A model generated the notes under the pieces. It was not told the origin of the DNA. It did no database searches and worked only from the letters and a program-made list of their open reading frames with translations. From Geomicrobium sp. JCM 19038 (GTDB lineage: Bacteria; Bacillota; Bacilli; Bacillales; Marinococcaceae): 64,000 nt of DNA. A program made the translations under genes and the position numbers. Positions 40,054 to 51,015 of this stretch are shown here, piece by piece. The first letter of the stretch is position 1. Each line of letters starts with the position of its first letter. The DNA lies in contig NZ_BAXA01000001.1 of assembly GCF_000698125.1 (NCBI RefSeq), positions 1 to 64,000 on the forward strand, given 5' to 3'.

Positions 40054-42407
40054 ATGTTACAACCAACAACAAAGTGGGAACTGAATACTGAATCGGAATC
40101 TGCCCAAGTGTTAGCTACACAACTAGAGGTATCGCGCTTAACCGCCCACCTCCTGATCAATCGTGGATGTGATACAAAAGAAAAAGCGGAAGCTTTTTTA
40201 CATATGAATGAGGATCGTATGCACGATCCTTTTCTTATGAAAGGGATGAAAGAAGCCGTTGATCGTATTCATCAAGCGATTATTGATCAAGAAAAAATTG
40301 TCGTTTTTGGCGATTATGATGTTGACGGTGTTTCAAGCACAGCGCTAATGTGTGAGACCCTTTCTAAGCTAGGTTCGAAATATGATTGGTACATTCCGAA
40401 TCGGTTTACTGAAGGATACGGTCCGAACCGGAATGCCTTTAATAAGTTGTACGATGAAGGTGCAACACTACTGATTACCGTAGATACGGGAATTGCTGCT
40501 GTTGATACAGTCGCATATGCGAACGAATTAGGATTAGATGTAATCATTACTGATCATCACGAGGTAGGTCCAGAAATACCTAATGCATTTGCGGTCATTA
40601 ATCCTAAGCAAAAAGATTGTTTATACCGTTTAGTGACCTTGCAGGTGTTGGTGTTGTGATGAAAGTGGCTCATGCACTTTTAGGTGAAGTTCCTAAAGAC
40701 GGTCTTGATCTCGTATCATTAGGTACGATTAGTGACTTAGTCCCACTCATCGATGAAAACCGTTATTTTGCCAAACGAGGACTAAGGGTATTATCAAGAC
40801 TCGATCGCCCAGGTTTGCAGGCACTTTGTGAGTTGAGTGGACTTAGCGATCCACCATTTACAGCAGAGAAAGTTGGTTTCGGCTTTGGTCCGCGTTTAAA
40901 TGCTGCCGGAAGAATGAGTAGTGCAGATCCTGCTTGCCAGATTTTGCTTACGACGGATCAAGAAGAAGCCTATCATCTCGCAGAACGTATTGAACAATTA
41001 AACGTCGAACGACAACGTACCGTTGAAGAGATCACGAAAGAAGCGGTTGCGATGTCTGAGAGGCTGACCGAGCAAGATGCCATTGTCGTCGCAAACGAGA
41101 ATTGGAATTCTGGGGTAACCGGAATTGTTGCTTCGCGTTTGGTCGAGAAATACCAACGACCGAGCATCGTGATCGCACTTGATTCAGAAGGTGTCGGCAA
41201 AGGGTCTGCTAGAAGTATTGAAGGCTTTGATTTGTATGAGTCATTGTCAACGGTCAGGGAGTTGTTCACCCATTTTGGTGGGCATCCGATGGCAGCGGGT
41301 TTAACGATTGATCATACGAACATTGATTTGTTACGAGCGCATTTAAACGAAGCTGTAAAACAAACGATGACAGATGAAGATTTCATAAAAACATCTCCTG
41401 TAGAATTAGAATTAAAGATGAGTGACGTGACGACGAGCTTGATTAAAGAAATTGAGCAACTAGCTCCATTCGGTGTGAAAAATCCAAAGCCGAGTGTTCT
41501 TATTAGAAACGCAGCGATCGCGCAAAAGAAAGCGATAGGCAGCGATCAAACTCACGTAAAGATGCTTCTTGAAAGTGATGGAGTAACGCTTGATTGTATC
41601 GGGTTTCGAAAAAGTTACATGAATGATGCTGTTAGCGACGATAGCCTCATCTCAGTCATTGGTGAGTTAGAAAATAATGAGTGGCGAGGGAACGTAAAAC
41701 CCCAACTGATTATTCGTGATGCTGAGGTTCGTGAAACACAAGTGTTTGATATGAGAGGGAAATCGATTCAAACGATTGAGCGTTTTGATCATGAGACGAG
41801 CTATATCGTATTCCAAGATGCAATGAAAAAAACACTTACTAATTTAGGGATTGCAGAACATCAAATCATTGATGGTGAGAGTGAAAGGCTTTCTGAATCG
41901 ATGACCACTTTTGTGCTCATTGATTTACCAAAGGACCTAGCTTCGCTCGAGAATGTCTTCCGTCATTTTGGAAAGCAGATGGATACACTATACGTGTTGT
42001 TACAAGACGAAACGAAAGCTTACTTTACATCGCTTCCGACGCGTGAACAATTTAAGTGGTTGTTTGCGTATATTAAACAAGAAGGTACACTTGATATTCA
42101 TCGCACGATCGAACAAATTGTTCGTCATAAAGGATGGTCTGTCGATACGGTCCGCTTTATGTTTGTCGTTTTTGAAGAGTTGCAGTTTATTACGAAGCGT
42201 GAAGGACGCGTCGAGCTCAATGACACACCTTCTAAAAAAGCCTTAACCGATGCTCCAATTTACGAGCGTCATCGTAAAAAAGTTGAAGTTGAAACAACGT
42301 TGTTAATGTCAACAACTGAGCAACTAAAAACATTTTTTCATCCTTTTTTAGTTGAGCAGCCAATTGAAAGCGAGGAAATACGCAGTGGATTACAAAGCAC
42401 ACATTAA
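40054..42407 (+). CDS. recJ: RecJ, single-strand DNA 5'-3' exonuclease (frameshifted)
   Basis: About 784 residues after repair. DHH-family active-site motifs: [33 protein letters not shown]; the second DHHA1 part carries [12 protein letters not shown]. Acts in recombination and mismatch repair. One base is missing at 40626-40627 (CC for CCC); restoring it gives [15 protein letters not shown] 40054 follows GAGGAGGT by nine bases. The C-terminal 200-residue extension is normal for Firmicute RecJ. Its last 23 bases overlap apt. Confidence 0.9.
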
Positions 42408-42900
42408 AATTATTGATAATTACCCAAAGGAAGGCATTCAGTTTAAGGATATTACGCCACTTTTGCAAAATGGTCCTGCCTACAAAAAGGCAATTGATGA
42501 GATGACAGAATACGTAAAGTCCAAAGATGTTGATATCGTAGTTGGTCCTGAAGCACGTGGTTTTGTTGTCGGATGTCCAATTGCATACTCTTTAGAAAAG
42601 AGTTTTGTGCCTGTTCGGAAAACAGGTAAGCTTCCACGTGAAGTCGTGACAGAAGATTATGGTCTTGAATATGGTAAGGACACACTTGCGATTCACGCTG
42701 ACAGCATCAAAGAAGGCGATCGTGTGATTATTACTGACGATTTACTTGCAACGGGTGGTACGATTGAAGCGACGATCAAGCTCGTTGAGAAGCTTGGTGG
42801 CGTTGTTGTTGGATGTGCGTTTTTAATCGAGCTTCAGTATATTGATAGCCGAGCTAAGATTAAAGATTACGACGTCTTTTCGTTAATTCGTTACTCATAA
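42385..42900 (+). CDS. apt: Apt, adenine phosphoribosyltransferase
   Basis: 171 residues; makes AMP from adenine and PRPP. Seen: [35 protein letters not shown], and the PRPP loop [19 protein letters not shown] place the start at GTG 42385, inside the recJ 3' end, since GAGG is nine bases before it and the protein then matches the usual length and beginning. Confidence 0.92.
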   Translation: MDYKAHIKIIDNYPKEGIQFKDITPLLQNGPAYKKAIDEMTEYVKSKDVDIVVGPEARGFVVGCPIAYSLEKSFVPVRKTGKLPREVVTEDYGLEYGKDTLAIHADSIKEGDRVIITDDLLATGGTIEATIKLVEKLGGVVVGCAFLIELQYIDSRAKIKDYDVFSLIRYS

Positions 42901-42904
42901 ACGT

Positions 42905-42936
42905 GTAGGGTGCCTAATTACAGGCACTCTTTTTCT
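42905..42936 (+). terminator. terminator of recJ-apt
   Basis: GTGCCT / AGGCAC stem with a 6-base loop and five Ts, just after the apt stop. Confidence 0.7.
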
Positions 42937-43037
42937 GTAAGGAACTAAAAGAGCAAGCCGAAGGACTTTACAGGCAATCATTTTTTATTGATAATAGATT
43001 AAATAGAGATGTAGAGAGATTGATGAAAGGTGATTCC

Positions 43038-45218
43038 ATGACGATCGAGCAGTTATTAGAGCGGGCAGCAGAATACATGTCACAAGAGCACGTAGATTTT
43101 ATTCATCGTGCTTATTTATACGCAGAGAAAGAACACGAAGGTCAATATCGGAAGTCCGGCGAACCGTACATTCATCACCCTGTACAAGTGGCTGGAATTT
43201 TAATTGAATTGAAGCTAGAGCCTGCAACGATTGCTGGTGCTTTTTTACATGATGTTGTTGAAGATACGGAGACGAGTCTAGAGCAGCTAGAAGAGCATTT
43301 CGGTGAAGAAGTGAAAATGCTCGTTGACGGTGTAACAAAGTTAAAGAAGATCAAGTACAAATCCAAAGCTGAGCAACAAGCAGAGAACCACCGTAAGATG
43401 GTTGTGGCGATGGCAAGAGACATTCGTGTTATTCTCATTAAATTGGCAGATCGTCTGCACAACATGCGAACGCTTAAGCATCTACCTGCAGAGAAGCAGC
43501 GCAGAATCTCTAACGAGACGCTTGAGATTTTTGCACCGCTCGCACATCGACTCGGAATTTCCACGATTAAATGGGAATTAGAAGATATAGCACTTCGCTA
43601 TTTAGATCCCCAACAATATTACCGCATCGTTAATTTAATGAAGCAAAAGCGTGCGCAACGAGAACAATATATTGATGAAGTCATGACAGACATTCGTTCT
43701 AATGTGAAAGAGTTAAATGTGGAAGCAGACATATCAGGTCGTCCGAAACATATTTATAGCATTTACCGAAAAATGACGATTCAGAAAAAACAATTCAACG
43801 AGATTTACGATTTGTTAGCGGTTCGAATTATCGTTAAGAACATTAAAGATTGCTATGCAGTGCTAGGAATTATTCATACACAATGGAAGCCAATGCCTGG
43901 TCGTTTTAAAGACTACATTGCAATGCCAAAAGCGAATATGTATCAATCACTCCATACGACAGTGATCGGTCCAAAAGGCGAGCCACTTGAAGTGCAAATT
44001 CGCTCCGAAGACATGCACAAGATTGCAGAGTACGGGGTAGCGGCACATTGGGCTTATAAAGAAGGTACACCGACCGGTGTGCAATCATTGGACAAGCTCG
44101 GTTGGTTTAGAGAAATTCTCGAATGGCAAAACGATACAACAGATGCAGAAGAGTTTATGGAGTCCCTTAAGATCGACCTCTTCTCAGATATGGTGTTCGT
44201 ATTCACACCAAAAGGGGATGTCATTGAATTACCTCGAGGTTCAGTGCCGATTGATTTTGCTTATCGCATTCACACCGAAATCGGAAACCGAACGATCGGT
44301 GCAAAAGTGAACAGCAAGATGGTTCCGCTTGATCATCAACTAAAAACAGGCGATATTGTTGATATTTTGACATCAAAGCATTCATATGGACCTTCCCAAG
44401 ATTGGCAGAAGATCACCCAAAGTTCCCATGCCAAAAACAAAATTAAGCAGTTCTTTAAGAAAGAACGCCGAGATGAGAACGTTCAAAAAGGCCGGGAGGC
44501 AATTGAGCGTGAATTGAAATCACAAGAGTTCAACCCGAAAGAAATTCTCATTGATGAGAACATCAAATCGACAGCAGATAAATTTAGTTTTTCTGGCGAA
44601 GAAGATATGTTTGCGGCCGTTGGATACAATGGCATTAGCGCAAAACAAGTCGTGACACGTCTCACTGACAAAAAACGTCAAGAAAATGAGCAACAAGAGA
44701 AGAAAACAGTGTCCGATGCTGTAAAAGAAATATCACCACAGACGCCAACAAGAACGAGACGCTCAGGTACGGGTGTAAAAGTAAGAGGCGTTGATAATTT
44801 GCTCATTCGTTTATCTCGATGTTGTAATCCTGTACCAGGGGATGACATTATTGGGTTTATTACGAAAGGACGAGGTGTGTCAATTCATCGTACAGATTGT
44901 CCGAATATCACAGGTTTAGGTGACGATCGTAGTCGTGTTGTTTCTGTTGAATGGGATGAAGACGACCAGAAAGTAAAGAATTACAACGTTGACATCGAAG
45001 TAACAGGGTACGACCGTCGCGGTTTGTTGAATGAAGTGTTAAATGTCGTTGCAGAGTCTAGAACGAACATTCATGCTGTTAATGGACGCTCAGACAAAAA
45101 CAAAATGGCGACCATTGATATGACGATTGCAATTAACAACATCGATCATTTATATAAAGTCGTAGATAAGATTAAAAAATTGCCAGATGTATACTCTGTT
45201 CGAAGAGTCATGCAATAA
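43038..45218 (+). CDS. relA: RelA (Rel), bifunctional (p)ppGpp synthetase/hydrolase
   Basis: 726 residues: HD hydrolase domain ([27 protein letters not shown]), synthetase domain ([34 protein letters not shown]), TGS domain ([22 protein letters not shown]), zinc-finger region with [12 protein letters not shown], and ACT domain. Makes and breaks the stringent alarmone. ATG 43038 follows AAAGGTG. All catalytic residues that I can see are present. Confidence 0.96.
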   Translation: MTIEQLLERAAEYMSQEHVDFIHRAYLYAEKEHEGQYRKSGEPYIHHPVQVAGILIELKLEPATIAGAFLHDVVEDTETSLEQLEEHFGEEVKMLVDGVTKLKKIKYKSKAEQQAENHRKMVVAMARDIRVILIKLADRLHNMRTLKHLPAEKQRRISNETLEIFAPLAHRLGISTIKWELEDIALRYLDPQQYYRIVNLMKQKRAQREQYIDEVMTDIRSNVKELNVEADISGRPKHIYSIYRKMTIQKKQFNEIYDLLAVRIIVKNIKDCYAVLGIIHTQWKPMPGRFKDYIAMPKANMYQSLHTTVIGPKGEPLEVQIRSEDMHKIAEYGVAAHWAYKEGTPTGVQSLDKLGWFREILEWQNDTTDAEEFMESLKIDLFSDMVFVFTPKGDVIELPRGSVPIDFAYRIHTEIGNRTIGAKVNSKMVPLDHQLKTGDIVDILTSKHSYGPSQDWQKITQSSHAKNKIKQFFKKERRDENVQKGREAIERELKSQEFNPKEILIDENIKSTADKFSFSGEEDMFAAVGYNGISAKQVVTRLTDKKRQENEQQEKKTVSDAVKEISPQTPTRTRRSGTGVKVRGVDNLLIRLSRCCNPVPGDDIIGFITKGRGVSIHRTDCPNITGLGDDRSRVVSVEWDEDDQKVKNYNVDIEVTGYDRRGLLNEVLNVVAESRTNIHAVNGRSDKNKMATIDMTIAINNIDHLYKVVDKIKKLPDVYSVRRVMQ

Positions 45219-45229
45219 AGGAGTCGACC

Positions 45230-45673
45230 ATGAGAGTATTACTACAACGTAGCAAAAAGGCTCAAGTCGTCGTTGCAGAAGAAACGGTAGGGCAAATCGA
45301 TTATGGGTACGTATTACTCGTTGGCGTTACACACGAAGATACGGTGAAAGATATCGAATGGTTAGCCGAGAAGATCGTTCACTTACGTTTGTTTGAAGAT
45401 GATGAAGGGAAGATGAACCATTCGTTAATTGATGTAGGTGGAAGTGTTTTATCTGTCTCCCAGTTCACGTTGTATGGCGATGCGAAAAAAGGCAGAAGGC
45501 CTAGTTTTACGAATGCAGCAAGGCCTGACTTAGCAAATGATCTTTACGAGCAATTTAACGAAGCGATTAAAAGCCGAGGCGTTAACGTTGAAACGGGTGT
45601 GTTCGGTGCGATGATGGACGTCTCGTTAACGAACGATGGTCCAGTGACGCTAATGCTTGAGTCTCCGCAATAA
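45230..45673 (+). CDS. dtd: Dtd, D-aminoacyl-tRNA deacylase
   Basis: 147 residues. Signature [19 protein letters not shown] and the GP motif in [13 protein letters not shown]. Removes D-amino acids mis-attached to tRNA. 11 bases after relA, as in B. subtilis. Confidence 0.95.
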   Translation: MRVLLQRSKKAQVVVAEETVGQIDYGYVLLVGVTHEDTVKDIEWLAEKIVHLRLFEDDEGKMNHSLIDVGGSVLSVSQFTLYGDAKKGRRPSFTNAARPDLANDLYEQFNEAIKSRGVNVETGVFGAMMDVSLTNDGPVTLMLESPQ

Positions 45674-45688
45674 AGTTTGTGAAGATAG

Positions 45689-45717
45689 TTGACAATGTGG
45701 AGATAGATATTTATGAT
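45689..45717 (+). promoter_or_regulatory. sigma-A promoter of the hisS T-box transcript
   Basis: TTGACA (45689-45694), a 17-base spacer, and TATGAT (45712-45717). A near-consensus housekeeping promoter; the start would be about 45724, just ahead of the T-box leader. Confidence 0.85.
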
Positions 45718-45723
45718 AGAAAA

Positions 45724-45980
45724 CATACATGCAGACCGTTGATGAAGAAAAGTACTAGATGATTCATGAACACAGAGAAGAAGAGGCCATGGCTGGAAGC
45801 CTTCTGTTCATCCATTTAGGAAAGACACTTCGTAGGGGCTCGTTCGAACGAATTTTTTAGTAGAGCGAGACGTAACACAGGCGTTAACTGTGCTAAGTGG
45901 ATGTCTTTAATTAGACTTCAAGTTGGGTGGCACCGCGGTATACTCGTCCCTCTGAATTGTTTTTCAGAGGGGCTTTTTTA
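45724..45980 (+). ncRNA. T-box leader of hisS-aspS
   Basis: Contains the T-box GGGTGGCACCGCGG (45925-45938), which pairs with the uncharged tRNA acceptor end, an AGTA before the Stem I helices, and a terminator CCCTCTGAA / TTCAGAGGG followed by Ts at 45948-45979. I read the Stem I specifier loop, between the helix ATGAACA/TGTTCAT and the outer CTA/TAG pair, as CAT (45813-45815), a His codon. This fits hisS as first gene. Low charged tRNA-His should allow read-through into hisS and aspS. The specifier is my manual fold. Confidence 0.88.
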
Positions 45981-46008
45981 TGCATTAATTTAGAAGGAGT
46001 GACGTTTC

Positions 46009-47270
46009 ATGGCATTTAATATTCCTCGTGGCACGCAAGACTTGTTGCCAGGCGTATCAGAGCAGTGGCAATGGGTGGAGTCTGTTGCAAGAGAAGTGAG
46101 CCGGAAATATAATTACCAAGAAATTCGTACACCAATTTTTGAGACAACGGAAATTTTCCAACGTAGTGTTGGAGATAGCACAGATATCGTTCAAAAAGAA
46201 ATGTACACGTTCCAAGATCGTGGTGGGAGACACTTATCGTTACGCCCTGAAGGAACAGCATCCGTTGCTCGTTCATTCGTAGAAAATAAGATGCACGGCA
46301 ATGTGACGCAGCCAGTAAAGATGTACTACATTGGACCGATGTTTCGTTATGAACGACCAGAATCAGGACGTATGCGTCAGTTCCACCAGTTCGGTGTTGA
46401 AGCAATTGGAAGTGACGATCCTGCGATCGATGTAGAAACGATTGCACTTGCGATGGATTTTTACAAAGCGTGTGGCTTAGACAACTTAAAACTTGTACTC
46501 AATAGTTTAGGTGACAAAGAAGTACGTAAAAATCACCGCGAAGCGTTAGTTGCGCATTTCTCTGATCGTATTGATGAATTTTGTAGCGACTGCCAAGGGC
46601 GACTTGAGACGAACCCACTTAGGATTCTAGATTGTAAAGTTGATCGTAACCACGAACTCGTACAATCTGCACCTTCCATTCAAGAGTATTTGAATGAAAC
46701 GTCGGTTCAATATTTCGACAAAGTGAAGCAATTGCTTGAAGACATCGGAATTTCGTATGTTGTTGATCCGAATCTAGTGCGCGGTCTTGACTATTATACG
46801 AATACAGCATTTGAGATTATGCTTGATGAGCCGGAGTTTGGTGCAATTACGACACTGACTGGTGGCGGACGTTATGAAGGACTTATTGAAGAGTTTGGTG
46901 GTCCAAAAACGTCAGGAATAGGCTTTGGGTTAAGCATTGAGCGCGTGTTAATGGCGCTTGAAGCGAGAAACAAACTTCCTGAAGTTGGCTCAAGTTTAGA
47001 CGTGTTTGTTGTAGCTGTTGGAGAGAAAGAGAATGACAAAGCGACAACATTGCTACATGATTTACGTCAAGCGGGTATTAGTTGCGATAAAGATTATGCA
47101 GCAAGAAAATGAAAGCCCAATTTAAAAGCGCAGACCGAGTGAACGCAAGCCGGGTAATCGTCATTGGTGAGCAAGAACTCGAAAGTGGCATCGTCAATGT
47201 GAAGAACATGGAATCAGGAGAACAAGAGCAAGTTTCTTTTGAGCACCTTGTTACTCACTTAACGTCTTAA
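46009..47270 (+). CDS. hisS: HisS, histidyl-tRNA synthetase (frameshifted)
   Basis: 420 residues. Class II motifs: PRGTQDLLP, motif 2 [23 protein letters not shown], histidine motifs [14 protein letters not shown] and GGGRYEGL, motif 3 [16 protein letters not shown], and a C-terminal anticodon-binding domain. One A is missing at 47106-47109; AAAAA restores [19 protein letters not shown] to a normal end. Essential, so probably a sequence error. Controlled by the T-box upstream. Confidence 0.93.
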
Positions 47271-47299
47271 TATAGAGAACAGATGAGGAGTGTGTTGAA

Positions 47300-49069
47300 G
47301 TGGTAGGAGTAGGAAGAACGCATTACAGCGAAGAAATTACTGAAGCAATTGTTGGCGAACACGTACAGTTAAAAGGGTGGGCACGTACACGTCGTGACCT
47401 CGGACAAGTCATTTTTATTGATTTACGCGACCGCAGTGGTGTCGTACAAGTCGTATTTAGCCCGGAGATTAACGAATCGGCGTTGGCTATTGCAGATTCA
47501 ATTCGTAACGAATACGTACTTGATGTAAAAGGGAAAGTCGTTTTACGAGATGAAGAAACGATCAACGACAAAATTCCAACTGGAAGAGTCGAAGTACACG
47601 TTGATGAAGTGAAGATCTTAAACGTATCAAAACCACTACCGTTTACGATCGATGAAGACGTACAAATATCTGAAGACATTCGTTTAAAGAAACGCTACCT
47701 TGATCTTCGTCGCCCGAACATGCAACGCGTGTTCCGTTTACGCCATCAAGTGACAAAAGAAATTCGTAACTTCTTAGATCATCAAGACTTTATGGAAGCT
47801 GAAACACCGATGCTTACAAAGAGCACGCCAGAAGGAGCAAGAGATTACCTCGTTCCAAGTCGTGTTCATGAACATGAATTTTACGCATTGCCACAATCCC
47901 CACAGTTGTTTAAACAACTACTGATGGTTGCTGGTTTTGAGCGTTATTATCAGATCGTTCGTTGCTTCCGTGATGAAGATTTACGAGCGGATCGTCAACC
48001 AGAATTTACACAAGTCGATATTGAGGCATCGTTTATGGATAGCGAAGACTTGTTTAAAATGTCAGAAGCAATGATGGCGCGCATTATGAAGGCTGTACAC
48101 AATAAAGACATTGTGACACCGTTCCCGCGTATGACTTACAATGAGGCGATGAACCGTTTCGGATCTGACAAGCCAGATACACGCTTTGCAATGGAGCTCG
48201 TAGAGCTTTCAGACATTGTGAAAGACAGTGGTTTCAAAGTATTTACGGGTGCTCTTGAAAAAGGTGGCAAAGTAAAAGGACTAAATGCAAAAGGTCAGGG
48301 CGACGCAATGAGTCGTAAAGAAATTGATGACTTAGCAGACTTTGCTGCAATTTACGGTGCTAAAGGCTTAGCGTGGTTAAAGGTAGACGAATCATTGGCG
48401 CTTAAAGGACCAATCGCTAAGTTCCTATCGGAAGAGATCCAAGAAGAGATGAAACGTGCGATGAATGCTGAAAGTGGAGACTTACTCATGTTCGCAGCTG
48501 ATGAATCAAAAGTCGTGTACGACGTTCTCGGTGCGCTTCGTATGAAGTTCGGGAAAGAGCTAGGTTTAATTGATACAGATGCGTATAACTTCTTGTGGGT
48601 GACAGACTTCCCGCTCGTTGAATACGACAAAGATGAAGATCGTCATGTCGCTTTACACCATCCGTTCACTCGTCCAGTTGCAGAAGATGTTGAAAAGCTT
48701 GCATCAGAGCCAGAAAACATCATCGCTCATGCGTATGACCTCGTATTAAATGGCTACGAGCTTGGCGGAGGTTCACAGCGTATTCATGAACCGGAATTGC
48801 AAATGCAGATGTTTAAAACGCTCGGTTTTACGGAGAAAGAAGCGACAGATCAATTCGGTTTCTTAATTGACGCGCTTAGCCACGGGGCGCCTCCTCACGG
48901 AGGAATTGCACTAGGACTTGACCGTCTCGTCATGCTACTTGCAGGCGTTGATAACTTACGTGAAGTGATCGCATTCCCGAAAACAGCGAGTGCAAGTTGC
49001 TTACTCACTGAAGCACCAAGTCAGGTTAGTCCTAGTCAATGGAAAGAGTTGCATTTACGTCCGCGTTAA
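47300..49069 (+). CDS. aspS: AspS, aspartyl-tRNA synthetase
   Basis: 589 residues: N-terminal OB anticodon-binding domain ([22 protein letters not shown]), class II catalytic core ([41 protein letters not shown]), a GAD insertion domain, and motif 3 [15 protein letters not shown]. The GTG start follows GAGGAG by nine bases. It is co-transcribed with hisS. Confidence 0.95.
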   Translation: MVGVGRTHYSEEITEAIVGEHVQLKGWARTRRDLGQVIFIDLRDRSGVVQVVFSPEINESALAIADSIRNEYVLDVKGKVVLRDEETINDKIPTGRVEVHVDEVKILNVSKPLPFTIDEDVQISEDIRLKKRYLDLRRPNMQRVFRLRHQVTKEIRNFLDHQDFMEAETPMLTKSTPEGARDYLVPSRVHEHEFYALPQSPQLFKQLLMVAGFERYYQIVRCFRDEDLRADRQPEFTQVDIEASFMDSEDLFKMSEAMMARIMKAVHNKDIVTPFPRMTYNEAMNRFGSDKPDTRFAMELVELSDIVKDSGFKVFTGALEKGGKVKGLNAKGQGDAMSRKEIDDLADFAAIYGAKGLAWLKVDESLALKGPIAKFLSEEIQEEMKRAMNAESGDLLMFAADESKVVYDVLGALRMKFGKELGLIDTDAYNFLWVTDFPLVEYDKDEDRHVALHHPFTRPVAEDVEKLASEPENIIAHAYDLVLNGYELGGGSQRIHEPELQMQMFKTLGFTEKEATDQFGFLIDALSHGAPPHGGIALGLDRLVMLLAGVDNLREVIAFPKTASASCLLTEAPSQVSPSQWKELHLRPR

Positions 49070-49074
49070 ATAAA

Positions 49075-49362
49075 CTATTTACGTTCGACGGTGCGAAAAC
49101 TTGTAATAAAGTCGGATGGATCGGTTTTTATGTAAAACGTTCGTACACCTTGTGACGTATGTAAATAAAAAAAGCCAATCTCGCCTTCTTGATAGCGATA
49201 AGAAACGTCAAAAACCTTCTCAATAACAAAGGATTCATGATCAATGGTAATGCGATCATCATAAAGCACCATATCTGTATCGTAATGCTCGGTGTGCTTT
49301 TCAATTGCCCCGATCTTCTGAATGATATGGGTAATAGGTAGTCTGTTAATTGGTTCACTCAT
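49075..49362 (-). CDS. unrecognised 95-residue protein
   Basis: No family recognised. 95 residues, soluble, rich in His, Ile and Asp, with alternating beta-type strands (DDRITIDHESFVIEKVFDVSYRYQEGEIGFFYLHTSQGVRTFYI), which could be a small PH-like barrel. GAGGAGGG six bases before the ATG indicates a real gene. It converges on aspS with only five bases between stops and no hairpin. It takes the place of yrvM in B. subtilis but is not related to it. Confidence 0.55.
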   Translation of the reverse strand: MSEPINRLPITHIIQKIGAIEKHTEHYDTDMVLYDDRITIDHESFVIEKVFDVSYRYQEGEIGFFYLHTSQGVRTFYIKTDPSDFITSFRTVERK

Positions 49363-49441
49363 AATTTTCCCTCCTCGTTACAGTATACCCAGTGAGTAGA
49401 AAGAGTGAAACCTTTAGGTCGTTATATTCTTTACTCTTTTG

Positions 49442-49470
49442 TTGCAGAAGAAACACGTTCGTGCTATACT
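49442..49470 (+). promoter_or_regulatory. sigma-A promoter of 6S RNA
   Basis: TTGCAG (49442-49447), 17-base spacer, TATACT (49465-49470). Transcription would start near 49478-49482, at the 5' end of the 6S RNA sequence. Confidence 0.75.
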
Positions 49471-49479
49471 TTTTACAAG

Positions 49480-49717
49480 TTAAAGTCCTGTAGTGTTCGT
49501 AGCGCACTATACGTTTTGAGCCAACATTTTTTACTAGGGAGCTTGACGTTTCAATAGGAAGTAAATGCCTCGGTAGCTGGGGACTTACGGAGTATTGAAC
49601 AAGGCACCCACCTGCGATTGCAGGCTTCAAAACTTGGTGATTTTATACGGCACAACGGGACTACATAGTCGAACAAGTTAACGATTGATCAAGGACCCCA
49701 ATATGTGGGTCCTTTTT
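49480..49717 (+). ncRNA. bsrA: 6S RNA (SsrS/BsrA type)
   Basis: A 514-base gap without a gene holds this RNA. It starts AAAGTCCTG after a good promoter and ends with GATCAAGGACCCC and a terminator hairpin (AAGGACCC / GGGTCCTT, 49691-49714, then Ts). The 5' GTCCTG can close on the 3' CAAGGAC to form the long 6S-type rod. The place, after aspS, is that of bsrA in B. subtilis. 6S RNA imitates an open promoter and sequesters RNA polymerase with the housekeeping sigma factor. Beyond it, 49720-49875 holds only a further hairpin. Confidence 0.78.
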
Positions 49718-49790
49718 ACGTTGTTTAGAGCAATACTATACTCCTGAAATGTCTAACCGAAGTGACTAAGTCGATTGTTCATGGCAGTAG

Positions 49791-49832
49791 AGAACCCTCG
49801 ATTTCTTTATGAATAGAAGTGCGAGGGTTCTT
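49791..49832 (-). terminator. hairpin downstream of tnrA
   Basis: Perfect 10-bp arms AGAACCCTCG / CGAGGGTTCT with a 21-base loop, 44 bases beyond the tnrA stop. No strong T run; probably the tnrA terminator. Confidence 0.5.
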
Positions 49833-49875
49833 ATGAATTGAAAGTAATGTGAAGGTCGTCTGTTTTGCCATTCAA

Positions 49876-50184
49876 TTACGGACGTTTCGCTGCTCTCTGT
49901 CCGAATTGTGCGTTAATTTGACCTTTCAACATCTTCTCACGAAGAGTGGCATTTCGCTGCTTGTCCATACGCTTAATTTCAAATGTTTGCATACCGTCTG
50001 CCATTTTCTCCGCAATTTCCATGAGTCGTTCAATGTCTAAGAACGAGTATTTCCTTGTGCCGCCTTTGCTACGCTCTGGAAAAACGAGTTGTCGTTCTTC
50101 GTAGTAGCGAACTTGTCGTTCGCTAAGGCCTGTTAATTCACAAACGACACCGATGGTGATGACTTTCTTTTTCTTATAGTTCAT
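49876..50184 (-). CDS. tnrA: TnrA, nitrogen regulator (MerR family)
   Basis: 102 residues with a MerR-type helix-turn-helix (KKVITIGVVCELTGLSERQVRYYEERQLVFPERSKGGTRKYSFLDIERLMEIAEK). The C-terminal stretch REKMLKGQINAQF resembles the TnrA tail that binds feedback-inhibited glutamine synthetase. GlnR is the alternative, but glnA is not adjacent and GlnR lacks this tail. ATG 50184 is chosen, since it starts the conserved part. A TnrA/GlnR-type box lies just upstream, so it may regulate itself. Confidence 0.82.
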   Translation of the reverse strand: MNYKKKKVITIGVVCELTGLSERQVRYYEERQLVFPERSKGGTRKYSFLDIERLMEIAEKMADGMQTFEIKRMDKQRNATLREKMLKGQINAQFGQRAAKRP

Positions 50185-50222
50185 GACATCCCCGTCCCTT
50201 GATGTTATGTATGTTTCCCTAA

Positions 50223-50239
50223 TGATAGCAAAATTCACA
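50223..50239 (-). promoter_or_regulatory. TnrA/GlnR-type operator upstream of tnrA
   Basis: TGATAGCAAAATTCACA matches the consensus TGTNA-N7-TNACA at seven of eight fixed positions, with an A/T-rich centre. It is centred 47 bases before the tnrA start, too near the gene for classical activation at -49, so repression or a different promoter position is more likely. Confidence 0.6.
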
Positions 50240-50306
50240 TACTTCAAGGGGGGCATTGTTAGATTTTCTATCGAAAAATCTAAAAAAGCGACTATAGGAA
50301 TAGTCG

Positions 50307-50921
50307 CTAATCGGCTTTTGAAACTTGTTGTAAATTCCCATTCTCATCCATACGAAAGCTTGAACTCATAAATGAATCGGTTAATGTAGATTCATCCAAA
50401 AACATCATATTTCGTGCACGATTAATGACTTGCATTAATGAATCGTGGTCTTGTTCAATCTTTTGTAAACGTTCCCGTAAGTGTTGGTTTTCTTCTGTTA
50501 GTGCTTTGTTTTGCTCGAGTACGTTAGAATCATCATGCGATTGATGTTTGTATTGCTGTAAAAACGAAATCACATCGTCAATACTCATGGATTCGCTTTG
50601 CTCTTTGGCCACGTCTGTCTGAGTGGTCGATGTCGCTTCTCTAAGATTATGATTACCAAATGTATGAGCGACTGCATTGGCCGCGTCTTTTCTTTGGTGG
50701 TTTTTACGTTCGCGTTTTGCATCTGCAATTTTGTTATCGTATTGATCACGAACGACCGCATTCCAACGGAATCCACAAGCTGCAGCTGTTCGGTTCAGTT
50801 GATCACCAACTTCTTCAAATGCTTTAAGTTGTGTGCTTCCTCGTTTAATGTGATTGAGGACGGTATCTGCAAGCAAAACATCATCTTCGTGTGACCACGC
50901 ATCTTGTCGAACTTTTGTCAT
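50307..50921 (-). CDS. rsfA: RsfA-family prespore regulator
   Basis: 204 residues. An N-terminal Myb-like domain ([55 protein letters not shown]) is typical of RsfA, a prespore-specific regulator that fine-tunes sigma-F and sigma-G genes. A coiled coil follows ([28 protein letters not shown]). ATG 50921 follows AAGGGA. It lies directly downstream of rarA on the same strand. Confidence 0.8.
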   Translation of the reverse strand: MTKVRQDAWSHEDDVLLADTVLNHIKRGSTQLKAFEEVGDQLNRTAAACGFRWNAVVRDQYDNKIADAKRERKNHQRKDAANAVAHTFGNHNLREATSTTQTDVAKEQSESMSIDDVISFLQQYKHQSHDDSNVLEQNKALTEENQHLRERLQKIEQDHDSLMQVINRARNMMFLDESTLTDSFMSSSFRMDENGNLQQVSKAD

Positions 50922-51015
50922 GAAACGTCCCTTCTTCCACTTAAAGATTCTAGTTTTACTATGGACAAACTTCGGAATCTCTATACTTCCATTCATAGAA
51001 AGAGGGCGTTTATTT

